64,000 nucleotides of DNA from Sphingomonas naasensis (GCF_004792695.1 NZ_SRXU01000003.1:404022-468021); one strand, 5' to 3'; numbered from the stretch's first letter, positions 24,939 to 34,121 are shown. Numbers and translations: made by a program. Notes: generated by a model from the letters alone, not told the origin.

Positions 24939-27184
24939 CGACGCGCCTCGAATGCCGGCTTCTGTTCGGCCACCTGCCGCTCCCACGCCGCGCGCGTGGC
25001 GAAGTCGCCGCCGCGGCTCCATGCCGAGCCCATATAGTAAGTGAAGGGCTGGCCCGGCGCGACCCGGAGCAGCATCAGGTAATTCTCGGCATCCTCGGCG
25101 AAGCCCAGCACCATCGCCGGATCGGCGAGGATCGCGAAGCCCAGTGCGCCATGTTCGGCATCCTCTGCCTCCCAGAAGGTCATCCGGCCCTTTTCGCGAT
25201 CGCGGGTGACGAAGCCCTTGCCCGCGGGGCCGGTCTTCCTGGCGATGCCGATCGCCACGGTCAGCGGCTCCTTCGTGTCCGACGACAAGGTCGAGCGCAT
25301 CCGCGTGAAGTTCGACCCCAGCGGCAGCGCGAACTCGCGCGTCTCCCAGACCTTGCGCACGACATCGACCGGCCACGGCTTGTAGTCGACGGTGAAGCGC
25401 GCGGACTCGCCGCCGGTCTCGAGGATCTTGTAGGTCGCGAAGTTACGGCTGGTCCACAGCTTGTTGTCGTACCAGATGCCGAGCCCGCCACCGCCGCGGC
25501 TACGCCCGACATCATAGAAGTCGAGCCCCTCGCCGCGATCGACATGATAGTTCGGGAATTTGAGCTGGCGGTCCATGAACGGCCAGCGCACGCGCTTCGC
25601 CCAGACATCGATGCCCGACCCCGACGGTGCCTCCTTCGCCTCGAGCGCGGGCCCGTAGATGCGATGCGCGACGCGATCATTCTCCCACAGCAGATCGTCG
25701 AGGCGATCGGGGGCGAAGCGCGCCACCGCGCGCGGCTTGCGCTGTTCGGCCGTCGGCGGAGTGAGCGTCGCGATCTCGGCGGGGCGCTCGAGCGCCGCCG
25801 GATCATAGGACAGCGCCCGCACCGCCTTCATCTCGGCCTCGCGCCGCGCGATCTCCTCGGCGCCGACCACGGTTCTCGGCGGCGGCGGCACCGGCGTCGT
25901 AGCGACGATCATCTCGGCAGCGTCGCGCGCCGGCTCGCTCTCCGGTAGCGGCTGCGCCTTGCCGTCCAGATCGGCAATCTCGAGCGCGGCAAGGACATAG
26001 GCGCCGCTGGCATAGGGTCCGGTCTCGTCGGCCTTGGTATGGACCGGCTGGTCGCCGGTCTTCTGTGCGGCGCCGAGCAGCCCGCCCGGCAGCACCTGCC
26101 GGTTGAGCGCCGCCCAACCCTTGCGGACCTGCGGCAGATAGGTCGCGCGATCGAGCAGCCCGTGATTGATCCCCCAGGCGAGGCCATAGACGAGGAACGC
26201 CGACCCCGAAGTCTCGGGCTCGGGATAGGTCTCGGGGGCGAGCAGGCTGGCCGACCATAACCCGTCGGGGCGCTGCAGCTCGGCGATCCGCCCGGCGAGG
26301 GTTTTGAACCGCTCGACATAGAAGTCGCGATTGGCGAAATCGGCCGGCACGCTCTCCAGCCACCGCGCGAGCCCGGCGAGCACCCAGCTATTGCCGCGCG
26401 ACCAATAGATCGGCTTGCCGTTCGCCTCGGTCCGCTCCTTGAAGCGCTCGTCGCGCAGGAACAGCCGGTCCCCGGGCACCCAGAGCCGCGCGGCGGTGCG
26501 CTGCCACTCGCGATCGGCAGCGATCAGATATTTGGGATCGCCGGTGATCGCCGACATGCGGGCGAGCACCGGCGGCGCCATGAACAACGCGTCGCACCAC
26601 CACCAGATCAGCGGCCCATCGTTGCCCGGCCGGCTGAGGTGCGGCACCTGCCAGTCGAGCCGCTGGCGCAGCGGCAGCAGCGTGCCCTCCTGCCCGCGCC
26701 GCGCATAGAGTTCCTCATAGAGATCGCCGATCGCAATATCGTCGGCATTGAGCATCGTCACGCCCGAGCGCGCGCCGCGCACGGCATAGTTATAATGCTC
26801 GGCGACGTTGGTGAGGAAGCGCAGCGTCCGGGGATTGTCCGACACCCGCGCCAACCGCGCCGCGCCGACATAGAAGGCCGCCGATACCCAATTGGACGAT
26901 AGGTGATCGAGCGCGCCGCCGGTGGTCAGCGGGATCGGGTGGCTCACCATCGACGCGATCTGCGCCGAGGCGACATATTCGGCCGCGGCCAGCGCCTCCC
27001 GCCGCGAGGGCAGCTTGGCGGGATCGGTGTTCAATATCGGCCGCGGCGCCGGAGCCAGCCAGATCGGCTCGATCCCCGCCACGGCTCCCTGCCCGCCCTG
27101 GGCGATCGCCGAGGCAGGAATGCCGAGCCCCGCGCCCGCAAGGAGCAGCGACAGGAGCATCGAGGAACGACGATACGGAAGCAT
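24935..27184 (-). CDS. GH105 unsaturated galacturonyl hydrolase fused to DUF4861
   Basis: About 749 residues with two domains. After a signal peptide (about 1-29), residues about 55-390 form an (alpha/alpha)6 GH105 barrel: WVSAAFYVGAARLA, NADDIAIGDLYEELY (catalytic Asp region), WWWCDALFMAPPVLA, YWSRGNSWVLAGLARWLE and ETSGSAFLVYGLAWGINHG. Residues about 470-740 are a DUF4861 beta-sandwich (RVAHRIYGPALEAKE, GIWYDNKLWTS, LPLGSNFTRM). GH105 enzymes hydrolyse the unsaturated uronic acid left by pectin or rhamnogalacturonan lyases. DUF4861 is often found as a separate gene in such clusters. The ATG at 27184 is 13 bases from a GAGGAG site; a TTG at 27190 would be better spaced. It overlaps the GH28 gene by 4 bp. 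Confidence 0.88.
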   Translation of the reverse strand: MLPYRRSSMLLSLLLAGAGLGIPASAIAQGGQGAVAGIEPIWLAPAPRPILNTDPAKLPSRREALAAAEYVASAQIASMVSHPIPLTTGGALDHLSSNWVSAAFYVGAARLARVSDNPRTLRFLTNVAEHYNYAVRGARSGVTMLNADDIAIGDLYEELYARRGQEGTLLPLRQRLDWQVPHLSRPGNDGPLIWWWCDALFMAPPVLARMSAITGDPKYLIAADREWQRTAARLWVPGDRLFLRDERFKERTEANGKPIYWSRGNSWVLAGLARWLESVPADFANRDFYVERFKTLAGRIAELQRPDGLWSASLLAPETYPEPETSGSAFLVYGLAWGINHGLLDRATYLPQVRKGWAALNRQVLPGGLLGAAQKTGDQPVHTKADETGPYASGAYVLAALEIADLDGKAQPLPESEPARDAAEMIVATTPVPPPPRTVVGAEEIARREAEMKAVRALSYDPAALERPAEIATLTPPTAEQRKPRAVARFAPDRLDDLLWENDRVAHRIYGPALEAKEAPSGSGIDVWAKRVRWPFMDRQLKFPNYHVDRGEGLDFYDVGRSRGGGGLGIWYDNKLWTSRNFATYKILETGGESARFTVDYKPWPVDVVRKVWETREFALPLGSNFTRMRSTLSSDTKEPLTVAIGIARKTGPAGKGFVTRDREKGRMTFWEAEDAEHGALGFAILADPAMVLGFAEDAENYLMLLRVAPGQPFTYYMGSAWSRGGDFATRAAWERQVAEQKPAFEARR

Positions 27185-27261
27185 GCTCAAGATCACTCTC
27201 CTCTTCGCCCCGGACTCACGGGACGATCCGACATCCGTCCAGGGCGTCACACTCACGAAAT

Positions 27262-27289
27262 GGGGGATCCGGGACGGGCCCGGATCCCC
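27262..27289 (-). terminator. Terminator hairpin after the TonB receptor gene
   Basis: GGGGATCCGGG and its exact complement form an 11-bp stem at 27262-27289, about 28 bp beyond the receptor stop. On the minus strand CATTT follows, a weak U-tract. It lies between the receptor and the GH105-GH28 pair, so readthrough would let the receptor promoter drive the enzymes at a lower level. Confidence 0.65.
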
Positions 27290-27316
27290 GCATCTGTCGA
27301 CCGGGTCGACAGGAGA

Positions 27317-30064
27317 TCAGAAGTTCGCGCGGAACCCAAAGAGGATCTCGCGGCCGAAGTGGCGATAGTTGGACACGCGGTCGGTGATGTCCACGTAGCG
27401 GTCGTTATACGCATCGGTCAGGTTCACGCCCTGGATCGACAGGGTGATGTTCTTGGTGAGGTTGTACGAGATCGAAGCGTCGATGTTCAGCGTGCCGTTC
27501 ACGCCTTCCTCGGTGTTGCCGTTGCCGCCGGGGAAGGAAAGCAGGTACTTGCCGCGATAGGCACCCGACACGCGGGCGCTGAGCTTCTTCGTCTCGTAAT
27601 AGAGCGTCGCGTTATAGGCATGCTCCGACTGCCCGGTCAGCTTGTTGTGGCCAGCGGCGCCATAATCGACGTCCGAAGTCACATAGGTGTAGTTGCCGAT
27701 GAACCCGAGGTGCCGCAGCGCGCCCGGCAGGAAGCTGAACGGCTGCTGGTACTGGATCTCGATGCCCTTCAGCGAGCCGCCCAGGCCATTGATCTTGCGA
27801 CTGACGTCGAAGTCCATGTCCGGGCTGGACGGCGTGCCGGCCAGCAGACTGTCGGGCAGACCCAGGCTGCTCCACGGCACCGTCTCGGTTACCGAGGATG
27901 TGAAGGACTTGATGTCCTTGTAGAAGGCGGCGACCGCGATCAGCGATTCCTTCGCGAAATACCATTCGACCGACACGTCATAGTTGGTCGCCCGGAAGGG
28001 ATCGAGCAGCGGGTTGCCATAGGTGACCTTCTGGGTCGGCGTGGACAGCGATCCGCCGGGGGTCAGATCGCCCAGCGACGGGCGCGACATCACCTTCGCC
28101 GCGCCCAGACGCACGGTCACAGCGTCCGTCGGCTCGAGCGCGAGGTTGAACGAAGGCAACCAGTCCGCATAGTCGTTCTTCACCTTCACATTGGTGTTGG
28201 CGTTGCCGATGGCGAGATAGCCGGTCGAATCGACCGAGGTGCGCGCGTAGCGCAGGCCGATGTTGCCGCGCGCCGTCATCCCCGCGATCGTCGCGTGAAA
28301 ATCGGCCTGGACGAAGCCGCCGGCGTCGCGCTCGTTCACGCGGCGCGTGCCGTTATAGGCGGGCACCAGCGGGTCGTCGTACATGCTCAGGAAACCGGCG
28401 ATCTTGCCGATGTCCGGCACGAGGTAGGACATGTCGGTGCCGGCGGGGATGTTCATGCTGCCGTCGAGGCTGACGACCTTGCCCAGATTGGTGACGTCGG
28501 TCGCGAGATCCGCGCCGCTCAGCTTGGTCACCGCCGCCTGGAAGCCGAAGGTGTCGAAGCGGTAGGTGTGATATTCGCCGCCGCCCTTGATCGTCAGCCC
28601 GTCGGTCAGGTCATATTCGAGCGCGCCGCTCATATTGGCGAGGCGGAAATTCGTCCCGCTGCGGCTCTTGCTCCATTCGGTGAGCGCGAAGTTGCGGCCG
28701 TCGGTGACGTCGAAGCCGTAGGAGATCATCGGCAGGCGATCGTTCCCGCGGAAGTCGAACATGTAGCCGTCGCGATCGTTCGCATCGAACTTGTACGCCA
28801 CCGAGAGCGGGGTCCGCGCACGCGTCTCGGATTCGCCCACCTTCAGCCGGCCGCGGAAGCGATCGGTGAAACTGTGGCGCATGTTGAACGACACCTGATG
28901 AAAGGTGCTCTCGTCCCGCGTGAAGCCGTTCTCCGAGCGCACGTCGACATTGTCGAACACGCCATAGGAAAGGATGTTCTTGGCGGGGTCGACCTCATAT
29001 TCGTTGACGACGGTGTCGCGCACGCCGCCGGCAGCCCGGCTGAAGCCGATCGCCTCGATGTTCGGGCTCTCCGCCTGCTGGTTGAAACGCGCATAGAGCA
29101 CGTCGAGCGTCACGTCGGTCCGGTCGTCCGGGCGCCACTGGACCGAGCCGGTCAGGCCGAGACGATCGATATCGACTTCGCCGAAGGTGTAGCGCGGGAT
29201 GCGCGGATAGGCGGCCGACAGCAATTCGCTGCGTTGCGCATCGGTGGTGCAGCTCAGGCAACCGGCGAAATTGTTGCCCGCCCCATAGGGCTGGGACGGG
29301 TCGCCGGCCTGCCAGCGCGTGGTGTTGAAGCTCTCGCTGATCGGGTTGCGCTTGCTGTAGGCGGCGGAGAGCAGCACGCCGAACGTGTTGTCGGCATTGG
29401 CCCAGCTCGCCAGCCCGGCGAGGCGCGGCTGCACGTTCCTGGCGAGATCGTTGTACGATCCCTGCGCCGACACGGCGAAGTGGAAGCCCGAGCCGAAATC
29501 GAGGCCGCGGCCGGTCTGAAGATCGACGGTCGCCCCCAGCGAGCCCTCTTCGAGCTCCGCCGACTGCGTCTTGTTGACCTTGATGCTGTTGAACAGCTCG
29601 GACGCGAACATCGAGAAGTCGAAGCCGCGATTGGTGTTGCCGCCATAGGCGGCCTGGGTTTCCATGCCGTTGATGCGGACCTGGGTAAACTGCGAGCCGA
29701 GGCCGCGGACGCTGATCGTGCGCCCTTCGCCGTTCTCGCGGTCGATCGTCACACCCGGAAGGCGCTGGATCGATTCCGCGAGGTTGAGGTCCGGGAATTT
29801 GGCCATGTCCTCGGCGAGGATGGCGTCGACCTGGCCCGCGGCGCTGCGCTTGATGTTGAGCGCCTGGCTGAGGCTCGAGCGGAATCCGGTGACGACCACT
29901 TCCTGCTCCGCCGCGGCATCCTGCGCAGGGGCATCGTCGGCCGGCTCCGCGGTGACGGGTGCGGCGGGCTCTGCCGTCTGCGCCTCGGCCACGGTCCCCA
30001 CGAACAGCGCCAGCAGCGAGGCCCCTGCCGAAAGCAGGACACGGCTGTGCAACGAACTCGTCAT
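27317..30064 (-). CDS. TonB-dependent receptor (pectin cluster)
   Basis: A 915-residue receptor with a signal peptide (1-29, ending VAEAQ), a TonB-box-like EVVVTGFRSS, a plug (ILAEDMAKFPDLNLAESIQR, then ISVRGLGSQFTQVRINGM) and a barrel ending EILFGFRANF. The ATG at 30064 has a GGGAGAG ribosome site. The plug sequence is of the type often found beside GH and PL enzymes in sphingomonads and Caulobacter. It lies between the PL22/glycosidase operon and the GH105-GH28 pair, all on the same strand, with tandem ACCGGT palindromes just upstream. Oligogalacturonate import is inferred from context. Confidence 0.92.
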   Translation of the reverse strand: MTSSLHSRVLLSAGASLLALFVGTVAEAQTAEPAAPVTAEPADDAPAQDAAAEQEVVVTGFRSSLSQALNIKRSAAGQVDAILAEDMAKFPDLNLAESIQRLPGVTIDRENGEGRTISVRGLGSQFTQVRINGMETQAAYGGNTNRGFDFSMFASELFNSIKVNKTQSAELEEGSLGATVDLQTGRGLDFGSGFHFAVSAQGSYNDLARNVQPRLAGLASWANADNTFGVLLSAAYSKRNPISESFNTTRWQAGDPSQPYGAGNNFAGCLSCTTDAQRSELLSAAYPRIPRYTFGEVDIDRLGLTGSVQWRPDDRTDVTLDVLYARFNQQAESPNIEAIGFSRAAGGVRDTVVNEYEVDPAKNILSYGVFDNVDVRSENGFTRDESTFHQVSFNMRHSFTDRFRGRLKVGESETRARTPLSVAYKFDANDRDGYMFDFRGNDRLPMISYGFDVTDGRNFALTEWSKSRSGTNFRLANMSGALEYDLTDGLTIKGGGEYHTYRFDTFGFQAAVTKLSGADLATDVTNLGKVVSLDGSMNIPAGTDMSYLVPDIGKIAGFLSMYDDPLVPAYNGTRRVNERDAGGFVQADFHATIAGMTARGNIGLRYARTSVDSTGYLAIGNANTNVKVKNDYADWLPSFNLALEPTDAVTVRLGAAKVMSRPSLGDLTPGGSLSTPTQKVTYGNPLLDPFRATNYDVSVEWYFAKESLIAVAAFYKDIKSFTSSVTETVPWSSLGLPDSLLAGTPSSPDMDFDVSRKINGLGGSLKGIEIQYQQPFSFLPGALRHLGFIGNYTYVTSDVDYGAAGHNKLTGQSEHAYNATLYYETKKLSARVSGAYRGKYLLSFPGGNGNTEEGVNGTLNIDASISYNLTKNITLSIQGVNLTDAYNDRYVDITDRVSNYRHFGREILFGFRANF

Positions 30065-30102
30065 CTCACTCTCCCAACGCGACGCTTACTTCGAACGCCT
30101 AC

Positions 30103-30130
30103 TGATACCGGTGTCACTAAACCGGTTTCA
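30103..30130. promoter_or_regulatory. Tandem ACCGGT-centred palindromes upstream of the TonB receptor
   Basis: TGATACCGGTGTCA (30103-30116) is a 14-bp palindrome with one mismatched pair. A second dyad with a perfect AAACCGGTTT core (30119-30128) is centred exactly 14 bp further on. They lie 39-66 bp before the receptor ATG, where a repressor would block transcription. Similar single sites are at 20141 and 33961. Confidence 0.6.
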
Positions 30131-30185
30131 TTTCCCAAATGTTGCAATGTGCTATCATATGATGCGAATTCGATGGCGCACCGCG

Positions 30186-31544
30186 CTATGCGGCACCGAT
30201 GCTGCGCCCCACCTCAACGGCATAGACGTGGTTCTTGCCATGCATGTTGGAGACGAAGAACACGCGCTTCCCGTCGGGGCTGAAGCTGACATTGGGCTCG
30301 AGCCGATAGTCGTGCGCCGACATGTCGACGATCCGCTCGCGGCGCATGATCTGCGTGTGGATCAGCTCGTCGCGATCGCTCTCCGGATCGGCATCGGGCA
30401 CGGCTTCGGGGCGCAGCAGCACCAGCCATTTGCCGTCGCTCGCATGCGCGACCATCTCGGCATCGCCACCGTCCCCGGCGAAAAGCCGGCCGTCGGGCGA
30501 GGTGTTGAAATGCACCGACCAGTCGTCACGCTCGACCCGGCGATAGACCCTGCGGCCGCTGGCGAGATCGACCGAGGCGACCCAGAACACCTGTCCGCGC
30601 GGCGTCTGCAGATCGTAGAACACCTGCTTGCCGTCGGGCCCGAACCATTCATGCCCGAAAATCTCGAAGTTCATCGTGCGCTGGTGGAGCTTGCGCAGCC
30701 CCGAGCCATCGGCGCGGATCGCCCACATCCGGTCGACGCGGTGCCACGGCCCTTCGTGCGAGAAGATGATCTGCTGCGGATCGGTCGGCGAGAATTGGGT
30801 GTGACCGATCCACTCGTTGGTCTTGTGGAGCACGCGCCGCGCGCCGCTGCGCGTGTCGACGACGAAGATCTCCATCGGATAGCGCGCGGCCCAGCGCTGG
30901 AGCATGCGCACGCCCTTGGCGCGGGCAAAGTTGAGCGGCTTTCCGTCGGGGCCGTTCGCGGCATATTCGGCCTGATCGAAGCGGCGGTTCCGCGGATCGG
31001 CGACGTCGGGCTGGAGCGGCTGCGAACCATAGGCGACGAAGCCCAGCAGCAGCGTGTCATCGGCATTGAGCGCATTGAACTGGCCGTTGGGGATCCGGCA
31101 GATCCGGCGCTCGCGGCCGCTGTCTACATCGACGGCGAACACGGTGCGCGGCCGGTCCATCGGCTGCGCCTCGCCGGGATCGCTGATCGAATAGAAGATC
31201 TCGCGCGAGCGGCGCGCGGCGAACATCAGATCGGCCTTGGGGTTCTTCACCAGCAGCCGCGGACGCAGGGTCTTGCCGTCGACCAGCGCGATCCCTTCCG
31301 GCGTCGAGATCGCCATCAGATCGCCCTGCGGGGTCCACGCGTTCTTGTAGAAATACAGCTTGCCGCCGCCCGCGTCGGGGCTGACGCGGGTCACGCGGCG
31401 CCCGGTCTTGCGATCGATCCATTCGCGCGGCGCCGGTCCGCCCTGCGGAGTCGCGGTCTGCGCGGCAGCGCTCGCGAGCGCCGGGCCCGCGACGGCGCCG
31501 CTCATCAGTCCCTTGAGGACGGTGCGCCGGGTTCCGGCCGTCAT
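30186..31544 (-). CDS. Oligogalacturonate lyase family protein (PL22)
   Basis: A 452-residue beta-propeller of the oligogalacturonate lyase type. The N-terminus (TRRTVLKGLMSGAVAG) looks like a Tat or general signal, so export is likely. Characteristic segments are EWIDRKTGRRVTRVS, YFYKNAWTPQGDLM, WIGHTQFSPTDPQQIIFSHE, GPWHRVDRMW, GHEWFGPDGKQVFY and VHFNTSPDGRLFAGDGGD, with the histidines expected around the metal site. PL22 enzymes split di- and short oligogalacturonates to unsaturated monomers. Gram-negative plant pathogens have this enzyme in the cytoplasm, so a predicted signal here is a difference to note. It follows the glycosidase at 31573 by 28 bp in the same operon. Confidence 0.9.
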   Translation of the reverse strand: MTAGTRRTVLKGLMSGAVAGPALASAAAQTATPQGGPAPREWIDRKTGRRVTRVSPDAGGGKLYFYKNAWTPQGDLMAISTPEGIALVDGKTLRPRLLVKNPKADLMFAARRSREIFYSISDPGEAQPMDRPRTVFAVDVDSGRERRICRIPNGQFNALNADDTLLLGFVAYGSQPLQPDVADPRNRRFDQAEYAANGPDGKPLNFARAKGVRMLQRWAARYPMEIFVVDTRSGARRVLHKTNEWIGHTQFSPTDPQQIIFSHEGPWHRVDRMWAIRADGSGLRKLHQRTMNFEIFGHEWFGPDGKQVFYDLQTPRGQVFWVASVDLASGRRVYRRVERDDWSVHFNTSPDGRLFAGDGGDAEMVAHASDGKWLVLLRPEAVPDADPESDRDELIHTQIMRRERIVDMSAHDYRLEPNVSFSPDGKRVFFVSNMHGKNHVYAVEVGRSIGAA

Positions 31545-31572
31545 GCATGCTTCTCCATCTTCGGATTGCGGA

Positions 31573-33870
31573 TCAGGGCGCGGGGGTGATCCCCTCGACC
31601 CGCACCTTCCAGCCCTGTTTCGGAAAGCCGGGCGCGGGCCCGGTCGCGCCGTCCCAGCCGGCGGCCATCATCCCCACCGCCATCAGCAGCGCGCCGTTCG
31701 ACGGGAAATAGGTCTCCGCGGCGCGGCGATAGCCGGGGCCGTCAGGATTGCTGGCCATCGCCACGCCGCCCGCCCCGCCCGAGACCGGCACCAGTTCGCT
31801 GGCATGCTCGTCGAGATGGACGCGCGGCGTCATGCCCGTAGGGCCCCATTGGTTGTTCTTGCGATCGGCGAACAGCCAGTCGACTGCCTTCTCCGGCTCG
31901 CCGAGCCGCGCCGCGGTCATCGCCATCATCGGAAAGTCCCAGCCCCAGGTCTGGCGCAGATCCCAATTTGCCGTGACCGCATCGAAGGTGCGCCGCATCG
32001 TCGCCGGATCGATCCGCGCGCCGCGGATGAAGCCATAGGCCATCAGGAACGAGGGATGATCGCGGTTCTTGCACCGCGCTGGGCCGGCATTGCCGCGGCA
32101 TTCGGGCGATTGCGCGACGGTCCAGAAATCGGGAAGCGATTCGACCGGCAGATAGAGTCCGTCGCGCACCGCGGGCGGCGCGATCTTCGCGAGCGCGGCG
32201 TCCCAATCGGCGCGCCGCGCGAGCCCGCGACGCGCACGCCATGCCTGCGCCGTCTCGAGCCCCCAGCGGAAATATTCGACCTCGAACACCGGGTTCACCG
32301 TGGTCGCGGGGTCGTAATTCTCTTGCGCGGGGATCAGCGGCGGGCCGAGGTTCAGCCGTCCGTCCTTCGCGATCGGCCACGCAGCGAGCAGTTCGGCGGT
32401 CGCCTCGACCAGTTCGCCATAGCGGGCTAGCGTCGCGCGGTCCTTGCGCGAACGCCAGACCAGCTCGGCGAGCAGGATCGGGTGCGGCTGCTGCCACATC
32501 AGGAAAGGCGAGACGAGGCTCGGGCTGTTGCGCCCCTCGGGCCCGACCATCTTGGGCCACCACGCGCCCTTCACGCCGTGCCGCGCCGCCTCGGCGCGCG
32601 CCTTGGGCAGATGCGCCACATACCAGGGCAGGCTGCGCTCGAGCAGCTCGGGATGCCCCCAGAGCGGCTGCCACGCCGCGTGCCATGGGTGCATCTCGAG
32701 ATGGAACTTGCCGTACCAGCTGTTGGAGAACAGCCCCTCCTCCTGCGGCGGCAGCGCGCCCGCGCCGTTGATCGCCGAGAGATATTGCGAGAGCACCACG
32801 CGCCGCTCGAGTTCCGTGGCCCGGGGATCGGTGCTGCCGGAAAAGTCCACCGCGCCGCCGCGCGTCCAGAAATCGCGCCAATGGCCGGCGACGGCCTTCT
32901 CGGCCATTTCCGGGACGGGCAATTTCGCTGGCGCCGCGCTGCGATCGAACGACGCCGTCACGGTCAGCCGCGCGCCGCCATTGCCGCGCGCGGCGATCGT
33001 CGCCGCCCCCTGCCGCGTCAGCACGCCGTTGCTGGATATCGTCGACCAATAATGCGTCGCATCGAGGCTGCGGCGCAGATGGATGCGATCGGGCCGCTGC
33101 GACACGATCGTCGTCGTCCCGCCGCCGTCCCAGCGCGACGGATCGGGATTGATCTTCGAATCGACCCCCGGATAGCGCACCGCGACGCCGAGCCGCCCCG
33201 ATGCCACCAGCGGCGACCGCACGTCGACGAACACCGCATCGGGCCCGGGCAGCACCCGGGTGCGGACATGCACCGGCTGGCCGTCATAGGTGAAGCTGCT
33301 GTCGAGCGTGCCACTCCACATGTCGAGCGTCTGGCGCGGCGCCGCCACCTGCGCGAAATCGGGCGCCTTGCCGTCGATCGTGAAGGCGAGTCGGGCGAGC
33401 GAGATGCGGTGCGGATTGGCGCGCAGCCAGGTGAAGGCGGGGTTCTTCTCCGCCGCGTCCCATGATTTCATATAGGCATAGGGTTGTTCGCCACGCCCCG
33501 GCACCGCGACCTGCACCAGCCCGTCCGCCTCGGTATACCCCTTGGGGTTGGGCAGGCTGTGCCATGCCCATTGCGCCATGGTGAGCAGCGGCGCGAGCTC
33601 GGAATAGCGTTCGGGGAAAGTCTGCAGCCCGGTAATGTCGGCAGTGAAGCCGAGATTGCCGTTGCCGAGCATCGCGGGCGCGTGCGGATCGACTGCCGTG
33701 AAGACGGGGTTGTGCCGCCGGACCAACGCCTCGCGATCGATGCGCGGCGCGGCCTGGGCGAGCACCGTGCCCGCCCCCGCCGCCATGGCGCACAGCGCGG
33801 CGGCAAGCAGGGCGCCTCGCCCGCGAGGCATCGCAAATTGTCGAGCGCCGGCGCGACGATCCTCGGTCAA
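31573..33870 (-). CDS. Exported (alpha/alpha)6-barrel glycosidase-like protein (GH65/GH95-like)
   Basis: About 765 residues. A TTG start at 33870 has a strong GGAGAGGAG ribosome site nine bases upstream; an ATG at 33831 starts directly at the signal peptide but has no ribosome site. The signal ends near AAGAGTVLAQA. Next comes an N-terminal beta-sandwich (AMLGNGNLGFTADITGLQTF, typical of GH65-like proteins), then an (alpha/alpha)6 toroid with SNSWYGKFHLEMHPWHAAW, where the glutamate is a candidate general acid, and DLRQTWGWDFPMMAM. The C-terminus is a beta-domain. No exact CAZy family is claimed. It is probably a trimming enzyme acting with PL22 and is divergent from the second PL10 gene. Confidence 0.75.
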   Translation of the reverse strand: MTEDRRAGARQFAMPRGRGALLAAALCAMAAGAGTVLAQAAPRIDREALVRRHNPVFTAVDPHAPAMLGNGNLGFTADITGLQTFPERYSELAPLLTMAQWAWHSLPNPKGYTEADGLVQVAVPGRGEQPYAYMKSWDAAEKNPAFTWLRANPHRISLARLAFTIDGKAPDFAQVAAPRQTLDMWSGTLDSSFTYDGQPVHVRTRVLPGPDAVFVDVRSPLVASGRLGVAVRYPGVDSKINPDPSRWDGGGTTTIVSQRPDRIHLRRSLDATHYWSTISSNGVLTRQGAATIAARGNGGARLTVTASFDRSAAPAKLPVPEMAEKAVAGHWRDFWTRGGAVDFSGSTDPRATELERRVVLSQYLSAINGAGALPPQEEGLFSNSWYGKFHLEMHPWHAAWQPLWGHPELLERSLPWYVAHLPKARAEAARHGVKGAWWPKMVGPEGRNSPSLVSPFLMWQQPHPILLAELVWRSRKDRATLARYGELVEATAELLAAWPIAKDGRLNLGPPLIPAQENYDPATTVNPVFEVEYFRWGLETAQAWRARRGLARRADWDAALAKIAPPAVRDGLYLPVESLPDFWTVAQSPECRGNAGPARCKNRDHPSFLMAYGFIRGARIDPATMRRTFDAVTANWDLRQTWGWDFPMMAMTAARLGEPEKAVDWLFADRKNNQWGPTGMTPRVHLDEHASELVPVSGGAGGVAMASNPDGPGYRRAAETYFPSNGALLMAVGMMAAGWDGATGPAPGFPKQGWKVRVEGITPAP

Positions 33871-33960
33871 GACGATATGCTCCTCTCCGATCAGACGACG
33901 CAGCGGCCGCTCTTTTCCCGCCTCCGCCCATGATTCGCGAACGCCGACGGAGCTGCTATC

Positions 33961-33976
33961 GGCCACCGGTGTCACT
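33961..33976. promoter_or_regulatory. ACCGGT-centred site between the glycosidase and PL10 genes
   Basis: The sequence at 33961-33976 is GGCCACCGGTGTCACT, with a perfect 8-bp CACCGGTG core and one good half-site (TGACACCG on the minus strand). It lies 91 bp before the glycosidase start. It is the weakest of the three ACCGGT sites found in pectin-gene promoters. Confidence 0.4.
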
Positions 33977-34039
33977 GGCGTATTTCCGCCATTCCCGATG
34001 TTTTCCGTTCGTCCGAATGGCCCTTTTTCCCGGGCTTGT

Positions 34040-34075
34040 ATAGTGCTAATTGAAACGTCGTACCGCATTGTGGGA
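34040..34075 (+). promoter_or_regulatory. Promoter/operator box shared by the two PL10 genes (copy 2)
   Basis: ATAGTGCTA, 15 variable bases, then CGCATTGTGGGA, identical in both blocks and in spacing to 20189-20224 read toward its lyase. Here it ends 46 bp before the ATG at 34122. The TATAGT within the first block could be a -10 hexamer, or the blocks could be a regulator's half-sites. Confidence 0.6.
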
Positions 34076-34121
34076 TACCAGACATGGTCACCTCTCTGCG
34101 TTGAACCAAGGAGAGGATGGC

